Of a DNA stretch of 64,000 nucleotides, positions 8,360 through 17,545 are shown piece after piece. A model generated the notes under the pieces. The model was not told the DNA's origin and ran no database searches. It saw nothing but the letters and a program-made list of their open reading frames with translations. The position numbers were made by a program, and so were the translations under genes. The DNA comes from Spirosoma arboris (GTDB lineage: Bacteria > Bacteroidota > Bacteroidia > Cytophagales > Spirosomataceae). The stretch spans positions 220,709 to 284,708 of the forward strand of contig NZ_WPIN01000010.1 of assembly GCF_009754945.1 (NCBI RefSeq). Reading direction: 5' to 3'. Each line of letters begins with the position of its first letter. Within the stretch, counting starts at the first letter, position 1.

Positions 8360-9763
8360 TTACCGACGTCCTCCGCGAGATCCAGACCGCTTGGCACCGC
8401 CAATTTTATGACTAGCTCCACCCGAATGCGCTCCCGAAGTGCGCGAAAGGGGTTTCTTGGCACCTGCTTCTTTTGCTTTAGCAATCGACCTGGCTTTGCC
8501 AGGGGGTAAATTCTTCGCTTTTTTCTCGTGAAATGCACCTAAGAACTCTGGGTTATCTTTTCGACGTTGCTCATCAATTTCGCGCAACATGGCTTGTTGT
8601 TCGTCAAAAGGTGTTTCTGTAACCTCAACATTAGTTGGTAACGGTTCACGAGGAATAGTCATGCGAATAATTCTTTCAATTTTCTGCACATGATAGTCCT
8701 CGGCCATTGTCAGAAAGGTAATAGCTGCGCCTGCATGATTGGCACGGCCCGTTCGACCAATACGATGCACATAATCTTCGTAGATCAACGGTAAGTCGAA
8801 GTTGATCACATGACTCACCTCGGCCACATCAATGCCTCTGGCGGCCACATCTGTAGCTACCAGCACCTGCACATTGCCTTCTTTAAACGCATCCATGGCA
8901 TTGATGCGTGTATTCTGGCCCTTGTTCGCATGGATTACCCTGATTTTATCGGTCTCCACTACTTTGCGCGCCAGAAATTTATAAATATTCTCGGCTGTGG
9001 TTTTTGTTCGTGCAAAAATGATGACCCGTTGGAAGGCATCTTTACTAATGAGATAATCCAGTAAATTGATTTTGGTGCGAAAATTCGGCACTTCGTAAAT
9101 GACCTGGCTAACCATCTCGGCGGTTGATGCCTGAGGGGTCACCTCTACTTTTACTGGGGCTTCCAGAAACTCAGCTGATAGCCGTTCTACTCGCCCACCG
9201 AATGTTGCCGAAAACAGAAGATTCTGCCGCTTTGTAGGGATAATTTCCAGGATTGAACGGATTTGAGGCATAAAGCCCATATCCATCATCTTGTCAGCTT
9301 CGTCGAGTACCAGTGTGCGAATATCTTTTGTTACAATCTCTCCTAGTCGGTAAAGATCCATAAACCGCCCTGGAGTGGCAACTAATAAATCAACTCCTTT
9401 CCGAAGTGTTTCAATCTGCGTTTTAGGGCCAAGACCACCATAAAGTGCCAGATGGCGTAAGCCAGTGTATTTGCCTAATTCGCTTACAGCCTCATTTATC
9501 TGCATGACTAATTCACGGGTTGGGGCCAGAATTAAGGCACGGGGAGCTAACCCCTGTGCGTACTTAATTTTCATGAGGAGCGGCAATAAGTAAGCCGCAG
9601 TTTTGCCCGTACCCGTTTGAGCAATACCCAGTACGTCATGATTACCTAAACTCAGCGGAATCGTTTGCTGTTGGATAGGCGTTGGTTCTGTATAGCCGAG
9701 TTCCGCCACGGCATTAAGTAGTTGGCGGTTCAACTCGAACTGCTCGAAAGAGGTGATTTCCAT
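8360..9763 (-). CDS. DEAD-box ATP-dependent RNA helicase (RhlE-like)
   Basis: All helicase motifs are visible in the 467 residues: the Q motif (PTPIQQQTIP, ~27-36), motif I AQTGTGKT (48-55), PTRELV (81-86), ATPGRF, DEAD (154-157), SAT (185-187), and the C-lobe ATDVAARGIDV and HRIGRTGR. The C-terminal ~60 residues are a basic Lys/Arg/Gly/Ser tail, usual in RhlE proteins for RNA or ribosome binding. Members remodel rRNA precursors or mRNA, often in the cold. An inverted repeat (9771-9813) fills the spacer to the upstream fructosamine kinase gene, so the helicase probably has its own expression control. Confidence 0.93.
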   Translation of the reverse strand: MEITSFEQFELNRQLLNAVAELGYTEPTPIQQQTIPLSLGNHDVLGIAQTGTGKTAAYLLPLLMKIKYAQGLAPRALILAPTRELVMQINEAVSELGKYTGLRHLALYGGLGPKTQIETLRKGVDLLVATPGRFMDLYRLGEIVTKDIRTLVLDEADKMMDMGFMPQIRSILEIIPTKRQNLLFSATFGGRVERLSAEFLEAPVKVEVTPQASTAEMVSQVIYEVPNFRTKINLLDYLISKDAFQRVIIFARTKTTAENIYKFLARKVVETDKIRVIHANKGQNTRINAMDAFKEGNVQVLVATDVAARGIDVAEVSHVINFDLPLIYEDYVHRIGRTGRANHAGAAITFLTMAEDYHVQKIERIIRMTIPREPLPTNVEVTETPFDEQQAMLREIDEQRRKDNPEFLGAFHEKKAKNLPPGKARSIAKAKEAGAKKPLSRTSGAHSGGASHKIGGAKRSGSRGGRR

Positions 9764-9770
9764 AGAAAGG

Positions 9771-9813
9771 AGTTGGTAGGGGAGTAAGTTGCGAACTTAT
9801 TCCTCTACCAACT
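9771..9813. repeat. Inverted repeat between same-strand genes
   Basis: Arms 9771-9790 and 9794-9813 pair over 20 bp around a three-base loop. Two positions are G-T, so in + strand RNA the stem is continuous by wobble, while in - strand RNA (the direction of both flanking genes) they are C-A mismatches. The arm includes GGAGTAAGTT, related to the units in the other inverted repeats. Confidence 0.75.
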
Positions 9814-9815
9814 TA

Positions 9816-10712
9816 TTAAAACTGTTTCAGTATTCGTTCCACGGCACTAACATAACCTGAACCAAAGAGATTCACATGAACGAGGAGCGGGTATAGATTA
9901 TAGATGGATACACGCTCGTTGAAGCCACTCTGGAGAGGAAATGCTTCATCATAAGCATCATAGAACCGCTCATCAAATCCAGCGAATAATTTCGTAAAGG
10001 CTAGTTCTGCTTCCCTGAATCCATAATAAACGGCGGGGTCAATTAGCGCGGGAAGGCCGCTTTCATTAATCAAGACATTCCCAGACCATAAATCCCCATG
10101 AAGAAGCGCTGGTCGTTCGTCAGGAATTAGATCTGGTAAGCGATTACGCAGGCGAAACAGTGCATCGTAGGCTTGCTTGGACAGTAAATCTTTGTAGAGG
10201 GCTAAACCAGCCTGAGGAAGAAGACGGTGATCGAAAAAGAAATCGAAACCATTGTCTGTAAGTTTATTGGTCTGCGGCAGCGAGCCAATATAATTGTCAA
10301 AATTTAAGCCAAATTTAGGCTGAGTGTGCGAGTGTAGAATGGTTAGCTTCTGGCCAAGCGTTTCCCAATATGTTTTAGTGGGCTTCCCAAAATCAATGTA
10401 TTCAAGAATTAAATAACACTTTCCCAGATAATGACCATGACCAATCACCTGCGGAATTTGAAACGCTCCGGTTGGACGAAGTAGATCGAGACCCCAGGCT
10501 TCGGATTCGAACATACTGGGGTGTCCTCCGGCAGTATCATCAGTATGATTCCATTTGATGAAAAATATACCTGCCGACGAAAATACCTGAGCAGCCGTAT
10601 TAATGTCGCCCCCTGATAAAAACTGGGTTTCGATCACATCAACGGATTGACCTAATACTGAAAACAGAATGTTTTCAAAAAAGGAAAATTGCTCATCACC
10701 CCAAAAATTCAT
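9816..10712 (-). CDS. Fructosamine kinase family protein
   Basis: The 298-residue protein carries the aminoglycoside/choline-kinase-like catalytic motif LLHGDLWSGNVLIN (about residue 205) and the downstream metal site in ALIDPAVYYGFREAELAFTKLF without full quotation. The overall length and the opening LSGGDINTAAQVFSS match the fructosamine-3-kinase family (bacterial YniA-like), which phosphorylates ketoamines formed by glycation of proteins or small molecules so they can break down. It is likely cytosolic. It ends 3 bp before the inverted repeat preceding the helicase gene. Confidence 0.9.
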   Translation of the reverse strand: MNFWGDEQFSFFENILFSVLGQSVDVIETQFLSGGDINTAAQVFSSAGIFFIKWNHTDDTAGGHPSMFESEAWGLDLLRPTGAFQIPQVIGHGHYLGKCYLILEYIDFGKPTKTYWETLGQKLTILHSHTQPKFGLNFDNYIGSLPQTNKLTDNGFDFFFDHRLLPQAGLALYKDLLSKQAYDALFRLRNRLPDLIPDERPALLHGDLWSGNVLINESGLPALIDPAVYYGFREAELAFTKLFAGFDERFYDAYDEAFPLQSGFNERVSIYNLYPLLVHVNLFGSGYVSAVERILKQF

Positions 10713-10836
10713 GTGTTATTTAGTGTGTGGTTTAGGTGGTTCCCCGTCAGGATTTTCGGTAGTTTGCTGATCCGATTGGCTAATGTACCAGACACAGGTT
10801 AACTGTAAATGATAAAGCCGAAACTATAAATTTAAA

Positions 10837-12033
10837 ATGAACCCACAAATTCAGCAACTATATCACATTGCTCAGAAACCCCAACGTCTAATTATTGGCC
10901 TTATGTCAGGTACTTCGCTCGATGGGCTTGACATTGCCCTTTGCCGTATTTCTGACTCTGGACCCGGTACTTTTGTCACTCTCGAGCAGTTTTTAACCGT
11001 ACCATATGACGACGAGCTGAAGGCTGACATTCGTACCATCTTTGCTAAAACAGAAATAGAATTTGAGCAGCTCTGTTTGCTAAACCCATATATTGGACGA
11101 TTACACGGGCAGATGATTCTCGATTGTTTGCGTATCTGGGGAATTGAACCTCATGAGATCGATGTAGTTGCCAGTCACGGCCAAACGGTATACCATGCAC
11201 CCAAAAGTCAGCACCGACGCGATAAGTTCCCTAATGCTACTTTGCAGATTGGGGATGGCGATCATGTTGCGGCAGTAACTGGTATTATTACCTTCAGTGA
11301 TTTTCGACAAAAACACGTAGCGCATGGGGGCGAGGGTGCTCCACTAGCGGTATATGGCGACTATTTTATGTTCTCCAAAAGGGGTGAAAACCGAATTCTG
11401 CTCAATATGGGCGGTATTGCCAACTTTACCTACTTACCTGCTAGTGAAGATGCCAGCAGCGTTTTTACAACCGACACAGGACCTGGGAACACAATTTTAG
11501 ATGCTTATTCTCGAAAGCTGTTGAATAAGCCTTACGATGAAGATGGTAAACTCGCGGCCCAAGGTCAGGTAAACACCAAGTTACTCGAAGCCTTAAAAAC
11601 AAATCCTTTCTTTGACGCCCCATTTCCCAAAACAACTGGTCCTGAAGTCTTCAATATGATTTACGTTGAGGAAGCACAGATTCGTAGTCAGACTATCGAC
11701 TTACCTGGCGCTGATTTAATGGCTACCCTTGTACAATTTAGTGCCGATACCATTGTTGACGCTATTAAGCGTGTAATGCATGATGGTGAAACTTATCAGA
11801 TTTATATGAGCGGAGGAGGCATGCACAACCCTGTATTGACGAAAGCACTTCAGGAAAAACTACCTAACTGCACTTTTGGGCGTACAGATGATCTGGGTAT
11901 TAGTGGCGACGCGAAAGAAGCGGTTTTGTTCGCTGTACTGGCCAATGAAAGTCTGGCTGGAGGAAGTACCTCATTTGGCAATAGACAGGGCGTTCCGAAC
12001 GTAACAATGGGGAAAGTGAGTTTCCCTGGTTAG
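10837..12033 (+). CDS. anmK: Anhydro-N-acetylmuramic acid kinase
   Basis: AnmK opens the 1,6-anhydro ring of anhydro-MurNAc and phosphorylates it to MurNAc-6-phosphate in peptidoglycan recycling. The 398-residue sequence shows the family's ATP-binding opening (IGLMSGTSLDGLDIAL, residues 21-36), ASHGQTVYHAP, a HGGEGAPL loop, the MGGIANFTYLP segment, DTGPGN and a late YMSGGGMHNP motif. The length fits the family (about 370-400). No murQ lies next to it in this window. It converges with the MogA/MoaB gene across an inverted repeat. Confidence 0.95.
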   Translation: MNPQIQQLYHIAQKPQRLIIGLMSGTSLDGLDIALCRISDSGPGTFVTLEQFLTVPYDDELKADIRTIFAKTEIEFEQLCLLNPYIGRLHGQMILDCLRIWGIEPHEIDVVASHGQTVYHAPKSQHRRDKFPNATLQIGDGDHVAAVTGIITFSDFRQKHVAHGGEGAPLAVYGDYFMFSKRGENRILLNMGGIANFTYLPASEDASSVFTTDTGPGNTILDAYSRKLLNKPYDEDGKLAAQGQVNTKLLEALKTNPFFDAPFPKTTGPEVFNMIYVEEAQIRSQTIDLPGADLMATLVQFSADTIVDAIKRVMHDGETYQIYMSGGGMHNPVLTKALQEKLPNCTFGRTDDLGISGDAKEAVLFAVLANESLAGGSTSFGNRQGVPNVTMGKVSFPG

Positions 12034-12095
12034 TTCAAGTTCAATGTTCCAGGTTCGGCTCAATCATAACTACAACTTGGAACATTGAACTTGAA
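12034..12095. repeat. Inverted repeat between convergent genes
   Basis: An 18-bp perfect pairing (12034-12051 with 12078-12095) extends to 22 bp with one G-T pair (to 12055 and 12074). The arm has a repetitive TTCAAGTTCAATGTTCCA pattern. It begins right at the anmK stop codon region (12033) and ends 6 bp before the stop of the MogA/MoaB gene. Confidence 0.85.
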
Positions 12096-12100
12096 ACAAA

Positions 12101-12625
12101 TCAACTCTTAGGCCTAAAGATCTTCATTTTCTCTTCGTTGGTGGTCAAAAAAGGGCCGCCAATGAGGTCAATACAATACGGAATGGCCGGAAAAACAACC
12201 GATAAGCATTGTCCAATTGCTGTAGGCTTACCCGGCAAATTCAAGAGTAAGGTTTGATTTCGAATACCCGCTGTTTGGCGTGATAAAATGGCCGTTGGCA
12301 CGTATTTAAGGCTTTCCTGGCGCATCAATTCGCCGAAACCAGGTAGCATTTTCTGGCAAACGGCTTCGGTGGCTTCTGGCGTTACATCTCGCAGGGCGGG
12401 GCCTGTACCGCCGGTTGTTACGACTAAACAGCAGCCTTCTTTGTCTGCCAGTTCAATCATGGTGGCTTCAAGTTGATCTTGTTCGTCGGGAATAACTCGA
12501 TAAACAGGCTTCCAGGAACAAGTAAGCCATTCCGTTAGTAAACTGACAACGGCCTTTCCCGGAATATCTTCATAAACACCCGCGCTGGCCCGATCAGAAA
12601 CGTTGATAATACCGATATAAATCAT
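12101..12625 (-). CDS. Molybdenum cofactor biosynthesis protein, MogA/MoaB family
   Basis: MogA/MoaB proteins adenylylate molybdopterin before molybdenum insertion. The ~174-residue sequence shows IGIINVSDRASAGVYED near the start, TTGGTGPALRDVTPEAT in the middle (the conserved GGTG nucleotide loop) and LLLNLPGKP. I chose the ATG at 12625: an in-frame ATG at 12670 exists but the 15 residues it would add are simply a translation of the 12636-12713 inverted repeat. No other molybdopterin genes are nearby, so its pathway partners must be elsewhere. Confidence 0.9.
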   Translation of the reverse strand: MIYIGIINVSDRASAGVYEDIPGKAVVSLLTEWLTCSWKPVYRVIPDEQDQLEATMIELADKEGCCLVVTTGGTGPALRDVTPEATEAVCQKMLPGFGELMRQESLKYVPTAILSRQTAGIRNQTLLLNLPGKPTAIGQCLSVVFPAIPYCIDLIGGPFLTTNEEKMKIFRPKS

Positions 12626-12635
12626 AATTGAAAAG

Positions 12636-12713
12636 TGAAAAATGAAGAGTGAAGAATGTAGAATAAACATGCTTGGAGCGTTCTATTCTACATTCTTCAC
12701 TCTTCATTTTTCA
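12636..12713. repeat. Long perfect inverted repeat
   Basis: Arms of 29 bp (12636-12664 and 12685-12713) are exact reverse complements with a 20-base loop. The left arm is purine-rich with iterated TGAARAR units (AATGAAGAGTGAAGAATG). It lies between glycogen synthase (stop at 12724) and the MogA/MoaB gene (start 12625), both on the - strand. Confidence 0.92.
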
Positions 12714-12723
12714 TTAAATATTA

Positions 12724-14544
12724 TCAGGGTTTCTTCCGCTTTAACGCTAAATCATGCGCGGTGTCATAGTAAGAGCGGAGACTGCTCCAGTCGAACACGT
12801 CTGCTATGCTTTCAACACGGTTACGTTGTTTTATCCGGTCGCGTTGGGCCATTCGTACGAATCGGTAGAGTACATCCGCTAATTGATCGGCAGCCTCATT
12901 AAATGACTGTGTTCGGCGATTGATGACGTAAATGCCCCGGTTTTCGTAATCACGCATGATTTGCATAATGAAATCACCAAAGCCCGACTGGTCACTCGTG
13001 ACAGTTGGAATTCCACGAACTACGCATTCCAGAGGTGTATAACCCCAAGGTTCGTAATAACTTGGGAAGACGCCAAGATGGCAACCGCGTACGAATTGAC
13101 TGTAATCTAGGCCAAAGAGTGGATTGGTGGAGGCTATAAAATCGGGATGATAAACGATTTTAACCCGGTCGTATTCATTATTTACTAAGTTAGCCTGCCG
13201 GATAAATCGCGTCATATCATCTTCCTGAACCAGATTGTGTGTCACAAAAGGGGGAAGGTGTTTAGTTTTCCAGCTTTGAACAGTGCGTCGAAGCCGAAGT
13301 CGCCAATAGTCGTCTACAAAACTGTTTAAATCAGGTAACGACGTGCTTTGTGTATTGGAAGCCGCTGCTTGAAACAGGCGCTCACCAACTTGTTTTTCGA
13401 TGCTTTCGCAGGTTTCCTGAATTTCATCGAGTAAGGCGCGCGAGTGAAGGACATCAGGATTGATAGAGGTGTAAGGCTGTTTCGTAACCATGAACATCAC
13501 TACCGTCGTGTCCATGTTGGCTTCACGCATCCGATAGTTCAGGCGGGCAAGAGCTTCAAGAGTAAGGTCATATCCTTTGTTTGTAAACTCAAAACGACCT
13601 GAAGTAAAGAAATAGAGGGTTTTTTCCAGATCGAATGAATAGCTCTGAAAAAAGTGCCCCATTATAAACTCGTGAATCTTCTGTTTATACCGAACGTGTA
13701 GATTCTGGAATTCGTGAACAGCTGCGAATCGGGTGACATTCAATCCATTCGGTAAGACCAGATCGGGGTTTCTTCCTAAAAAAACCTCACATTCACGAGC
13801 TGTCACATCACTGACAGTGGTAAAAACATGCGATTGAAGGGCAGCTAGCCGCTCAATAGTTGCTTGTGTTTCAATACCGTAGTGCTGTGCTTCGCGCTTC
13901 CAGTCGAAAAACGGGAGTTTGCCATAAAAGCCCGGCTCGTTTTGGGCCAGATAGCGCCCAAGCATGGTAGCGTGTGTTGTAAATACCGTAGCTACTTTAA
14001 CATTGTCTTTTCGTAGATCGGGCAGACCCGTACTAGCCATCCATTCGTGGAAATGAGCGACAAAATCAACACGACGAGCATGGTCTTCGGCCAGCAACGT
14101 GATGAATATTCGCACCATCTCGCCAAACACAATTGTTTGATTTACAAGATCTTCTATGTTAAGCGTCGAGAGCTGATGGTTTAGCCAAAGCTGGGTTTTG
14201 ATTTGGTTAAGTTGATCAATACCGATGCTATTAAGGTCGAATAACACAACCCGAGGGCGCCCTGTCACTAACCAATAACCGTATTCGACGGTGTACCCTA
14301 ATTGACGCATTTTACGAACCGTTTGGCCAATTTCTGTCTCGTCAGGTTCGGTGATAGGTTCAAATTCGGCGGCCGATCGTTGAGGGAAATAAGGCCCCAG
14401 TGCCACGTAGTTGTCATCCCATTTTTCGACCATTGCTGGTACTTTCGACCGGATAACCGTATAAATTCCACCTACCTGATTACACACCTCCCAGGCTATT
14501 TCGAGTAGGAGCTTCCGCTTCGATGTTGAAAATACCGATTCCAA
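12724..14544 (-). CDS. Glycogen synthase, GT3 (eukaryote-like) family
   Basis: The enzyme extends alpha-1,4-glucan from UDP-glucose. It opens with KLLLEIAWEVCNQVGGIYTVI, the GT3 form of the glycogen synthase N-terminal motif, has HFHEWMAS and FTTHATMLGR in the first lobe, and PSYYEPWGYTPLECVVRG with SDQSGFGDF in the second. This differs from the shorter GT5 GlgA of most bacteria but is known in Bacteroidota. No ATG fits: the frame is closed by TAA just before a TTG at 14604, and a second TTG at 14544 places the start about 9 residues before the conserved motif, so I prefer 14544. Length is then about 606 residues. Confidence 0.88.
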   Translation of the reverse strand: MESVFSTSKRKLLLEIAWEVCNQVGGIYTVIRSKVPAMVEKWDDNYVALGPYFPQRSAAEFEPITEPDETEIGQTVRKMRQLGYTVEYGYWLVTGRPRVVLFDLNSIGIDQLNQIKTQLWLNHQLSTLNIEDLVNQTIVFGEMVRIFITLLAEDHARRVDFVAHFHEWMASTGLPDLRKDNVKVATVFTTHATMLGRYLAQNEPGFYGKLPFFDWKREAQHYGIETQATIERLAALQSHVFTTVSDVTARECEVFLGRNPDLVLPNGLNVTRFAAVHEFQNLHVRYKQKIHEFIMGHFFQSYSFDLEKTLYFFTSGRFEFTNKGYDLTLEALARLNYRMREANMDTTVVMFMVTKQPYTSINPDVLHSRALLDEIQETCESIEKQVGERLFQAAASNTQSTSLPDLNSFVDDYWRLRLRRTVQSWKTKHLPPFVTHNLVQEDDMTRFIRQANLVNNEYDRVKIVYHPDFIASTNPLFGLDYSQFVRGCHLGVFPSYYEPWGYTPLECVVRGIPTVTSDQSGFGDFIMQIMRDYENRGIYVINRRTQSFNEAADQLADVLYRFVRMAQRDRIKQRNRVESIADVFDWSSLRSYYDTAHDLALKRKKP

Positions 14545-14637
14545 TGTAGTTCGTGATTTTAAATAGTTGTTTAGTCGCGTAATTAGCCACTTTTTGTACG
14601 GCAATTAAGTACTATAAACAATAAAAGAAAAACTTGT

Positions 14638-15645
14638 TTATTTCAAATATGACTTTGCATCCGTTACTTCTGTCCTTTTTTGCTGCGATAACGTGTAATT
14701 AAAACCGGGCTGAATACTATAAGCACCATACTCGCCCTTTTTGTTTAAAGCTAGAAAGCCAACCTGTATGTCTTTATAATCTTGCTTTTTGATAATTCGC
14801 ATAGCCGCTTCTTCGCAGGCTTGCTGAGGTGTGTGTCCCTGGCGCATTAGTTCGACTACCAGAAAGGCACCACAGGTACGCATAACTAATTCGCCCAGAC
14901 CCGTGGCACAGGCTCCACCAATTTCATTATCGACAAACAGTCCGGCACCAATAATTGGTGAATCGCCTACACGACCTCGCATTTTGTAGGCAAGTCCACT
15001 GGTAGTACAGGCACCTGAGATATCGCCTTTACTGTCGATGGCGAGCATACCAATGGTATCATGTCGTTCGATATTCGCAATAGGCTTGTACTTAGCTGTT
15101 TTGAGCCATTCTCGCCATTCTTTCTCGGCTTTTTTCGTGAGCAGGTTTTCTTTCTTAAATCCTTGCGATAAGGCAAAAGTTAGGGCTCCTTCGCCACTGA
15201 GCATCACGTGGGGAGTTTTTTCCATAACAGCCCGTGCTACAGAAATAGGATGCATAATGTGTTCCAGAAACGTTACAGAGCCCGCATTCCCTTTCTCGTC
15301 CATAATACAGGCATCGAGGGTCACATGACCGTCTCGATCGGGCCTGCCTCCATAGCCCACACTCATGTCCTCAGGATCGGCTTCTGGGACGCGAACACCC
15401 GCTTCAACAGCATCTAAAGCCCTACCACCGCCATCCAGCACGGCTTGGGCGGCTGCATTTGCTTTTGGCTGTTTCCAGGTTGAAATGGCGATAGGTCCAC
15501 TGAGTAAAGGGCTTACGCCTTCGGAGGTAGTGAGTTGGCTGTCTGGGCCATCTGAAGTATGAACTGCTTTGGCCGAACTGAATGACAGTGAGGGAAGTAG
15601 CCCGGCCAGCGAGCTGAGAGTTAAAAAACGGCGTCGATTTACCAT
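14638..15645 (-). CDS. N4-(beta-N-acetylglucosaminyl)-L-asparaginase (glycosylasparaginase), exported
   Basis: This Ntn-hydrolase cleaves the GlcNAc-Asn bond of glycoasparagines. The self-processing site with the nucleophilic Thr is visible as RHDTIGMLAID (T197), and GDSPIIGAGLFVDNEIGGA and CATGLGE form the substrate pocket. The ATG at 15645 gives MVNRRRFLTLSSLAGLL, a twin-arginine signal, as in other bacterial members; the frame extends to a GTG at 15723 but that would run to within 2 bp of the divergent purU start. Tat export is inferred from the RR motif. The product is about 335 residues. Confidence 0.9.
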   Translation of the reverse strand: MVNRRRFLTLSSLAGLLPSLSFSSAKAVHTSDGPDSQLTTSEGVSPLLSGPIAISTWKQPKANAAAQAVLDGGGRALDAVEAGVRVPEADPEDMSVGYGGRPDRDGHVTLDACIMDEKGNAGSVTFLEHIMHPISVARAVMEKTPHVMLSGEGALTFALSQGFKKENLLTKKAEKEWREWLKTAKYKPIANIERHDTIGMLAIDSKGDISGACTTSGLAYKMRGRVGDSPIIGAGLFVDNEIGGACATGLGELVMRTCGAFLVVELMRQGHTPQQACEEAAMRIIKKQDYKDIQVGFLALNKKGEYGAYSIQPGFNYTLSQQKRTEVTDAKSYLK

Positions 15646-15725
15646 ACATAGGCAGGTTACGACCCAAAATAAAGGAATAAACGGCTGGCATTTGCTACTT
15701 TTAGCCAATTTATTCATAACCACGT

Positions 15726-16580
15726 ATGACGGCTCCTGACAAACATATATTACTTATGGACGGTCCCGATAGTAAGGGCCTTATTTATCATGTGACAGGT
15801 GTACTATTCCGGCATAATTTAAACATCATTCATAATGATGAATACGTAAGTCCGTCAGGCCGATTTTTCATGCGTACCGAGTTTGAGGGTACATTGGATA
15901 GTAACGCGTTATTACGTGAATTGCAGACCACGTTACCTGATTCGACCAATCAATCCGAGATTACATTTCGCCTGAATCCAAAGCGGAAGAAAAATATCGT
16001 TGTGATGGTTACAAAAGAGCATCATTGTTTGGGCGAATTGCTGATTCGGTATGCGTTCGACGAGTTAGATGCTGATATTCTGGCTGTTGTGGGTAACTAT
16101 AGTCTATTGCAACCCCTGGTGAGCAAGTTTGGTATTCCCTTTCACTACATTTCACATGAAGGCAAAACTCGCGAAGAACATGAAGAAGCTATTCTGCGAA
16201 CAATGGCTATTTATGAACCTGAGTACGTAGTATTAGCCAAGTATATGCGGGTACTTACGGCCAACTTTGTTAATCATTTTCCGAACCGAATTGTTAATAT
16301 TCACCATTCATTTTTGCCCGCTTTTATAGGCGCTAACCCTTATCGACAGGCGTATGAGCGGGGCGTTAAAATTATTGGTGCTACCGCCCATTTCGTGAAT
16401 AATGACTTAGATGAAGGCCCAATCATTGCCCAAAATGTGAAAGAAGTAGACCACCGTCATACGGCGGCCGATATGGCTACGGAAGGGAAAGATGTAGAAA
16501 AAATAGTGCTGTCTCAGGCACTAAAATTAGTCTTCAACGATCGGGTATTTATTTCGGGTAACCGAGCCATTGTACTATAG
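15726..16580 (+). CDS. purU: Formyltetrahydrofolate deformylase
   Basis: PurU hydrolyses 10-formyl-THF to formate and THF, balancing one-carbon pools and feeding formate to purT. The 284 residues comprise an N-terminal ACT regulatory domain (1-85, starting HILLMDGPDSKGLIYHVTG) and a formyltransferase-type catalytic domain with KYMRVL, NIHHSFLPAFIGANPY (~195) and DEGPII (~228), which hold the catalytic Asn/His/Asp of this fold. A TACTTTTA box at 15696-15703 is one base off the phylum's -7 element and could drive it. The last 6 bases overlap the convergent cutC gene. Confidence 0.95.
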   Translation: MTAPDKHILLMDGPDSKGLIYHVTGVLFRHNLNIIHNDEYVSPSGRFFMRTEFEGTLDSNALLRELQTTLPDSTNQSEITFRLNPKRKKNIVVMVTKEHHCLGELLIRYAFDELDADILAVVGNYSLLQPLVSKFGIPFHYISHEGKTREEHEEAILRTMAIYEPEYVVLAKYMRVLTANFVNHFPNRIVNIHHSFLPAFIGANPYRQAYERGVKIIGATAHFVNNDLDEGPIIAQNVKEVDHRHTAADMATEGKDVEKIVLSQALKLVFNDRVFISGNRAIVL

Positions 16581-17300
16581 CTGTTCAACAACCGCCCTGA
16601 TTTTCTCCTCACTGGCTTCTATGTATTCATACTCACCAGGTAGACTTGAGGCCATTGATACCGCTGGTTGTCGATAAATCATGCCGCTATCTTCTTTCTG
16701 ACCACCGCTCAGGTGTAAAGCATGCACACCTGCCTCTATCAGTTTTGGCGTGTTTTGAGCGTTCACCCCGGCTCCTGCCATGATTTCAATTCGTCCGGCT
16801 GCTTTTTCTGTTAATTGATGAAGTACCGCTAAACCCAGCTCGACGGTTTGGTGCTGACCGGAGGTTAAAATTCGGACTGCCCCTGTACGAATAACGGCCT
16901 CTAAGGCTTCGAATGGGTCTCGGGTCATATCGAACGCCCGATGGAACGTAACGGGTAATGGCTTGGCTAATTCAACTAACTCGAGGGTTTGTGCTTCGTT
17001 TACGCTACCGTCAGCCTTCAAAACACCGAGGACTACACCATCGGCTCCCAGCGTTTTGGCCAGTAGAATATCGGCCTTCATGACTGCCAATTCGGTTTTT
17101 GAATATAAAAAATCGCCCCCGCGTGGCCGGATCATAACATAAAATGGAATGGTCAGGTGCTGACGGACGAGTTGAATCAGACCTGCGCTGGGCGTAGTGC
17201 CACCTTCGGCGAGGCCGCCACATAGTTCAATTCGTTTGGCGCCGGCTTGTTGCGCCGTTAGGCATGAGTCGAGCGAATAGGCGCATACTTCAATAACCAT
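16575..17300 (-). CDS. cutC: Copper homeostasis protein CutC family
   Basis: The 241-residue TIM-barrel protein shows the CutC signatures EVCAYSLDSCLTAQQAGAKR, ELCGGLAEGGTTPS, VMIRPRGGDF, TFHRAFDM and ILTSGQHQT. The family was linked to copper tolerance in E. coli, but later work made its direct role uncertain; it may be an enzyme of unknown reaction. It is probably monocistronic, with a 245-bp upstream gap that also carries the promoter of the divergent small acidic protein gene. Confidence 0.92.
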   Translation of the reverse strand: MVIEVCAYSLDSCLTAQQAGAKRIELCGGLAEGGTTPSAGLIQLVRQHLTIPFYVMIRPRGGDFLYSKTELAVMKADILLAKTLGADGVVLGVLKADGSVNEAQTLELVELAKPLPVTFHRAFDMTRDPFEALEAVIRTGAVRILTSGQHQTVELGLAVLHQLTEKAAGRIEIMAGAGVNAQNTPKLIEAGVHALHLSGGQKEDSGMIYRQPAVSMASSLPGEYEYIEASEEKIRAVVEQL

Positions 17301-17480
17301 AAGTAGGCAAAAAAGGAGATTCGTAGAGAAAAGAAGACATTGCGCTAAATAAATAGAATGACCATTTACTAGTTTGTCTTTTAAATTTATTTACTTCGAC
17401 AAAAACAAACGCCGTTGCTGCGCGTTAATCGCCTAAAACCCGGTAGAATAACGATTACGAACATTTTTGCCTAAAATAGC

Positions 17481-17508
17481 TTGGATATTAACGATTTTTT
17501 TACTTTTG
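17481..17508 (+). promoter_or_regulatory. Bacteroidota-type promoter for the DUF2795 gene
   Basis: TACTTTTG at 17501-17508 matches the phylum's -7 element TAnnTTTG exactly, with TTGG at 17481-17484 as a possible -33 element. The predicted start lies about 30 bp before the ATG at 17546. Confidence 0.6.
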
Positions 17509-17545
17509 CACCCTCATTGAAAATAGACATCAAAATACGAACACT

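Noticed and set aside
12626..12670. Extended N-terminus of the MogA/MoaB gene (ATG at 12670)
   Set aside because: The added residues are a translation of the 12636-12713 inverted repeat, not conserved protein sequence; ATG 12625 begins at the conserved fold.
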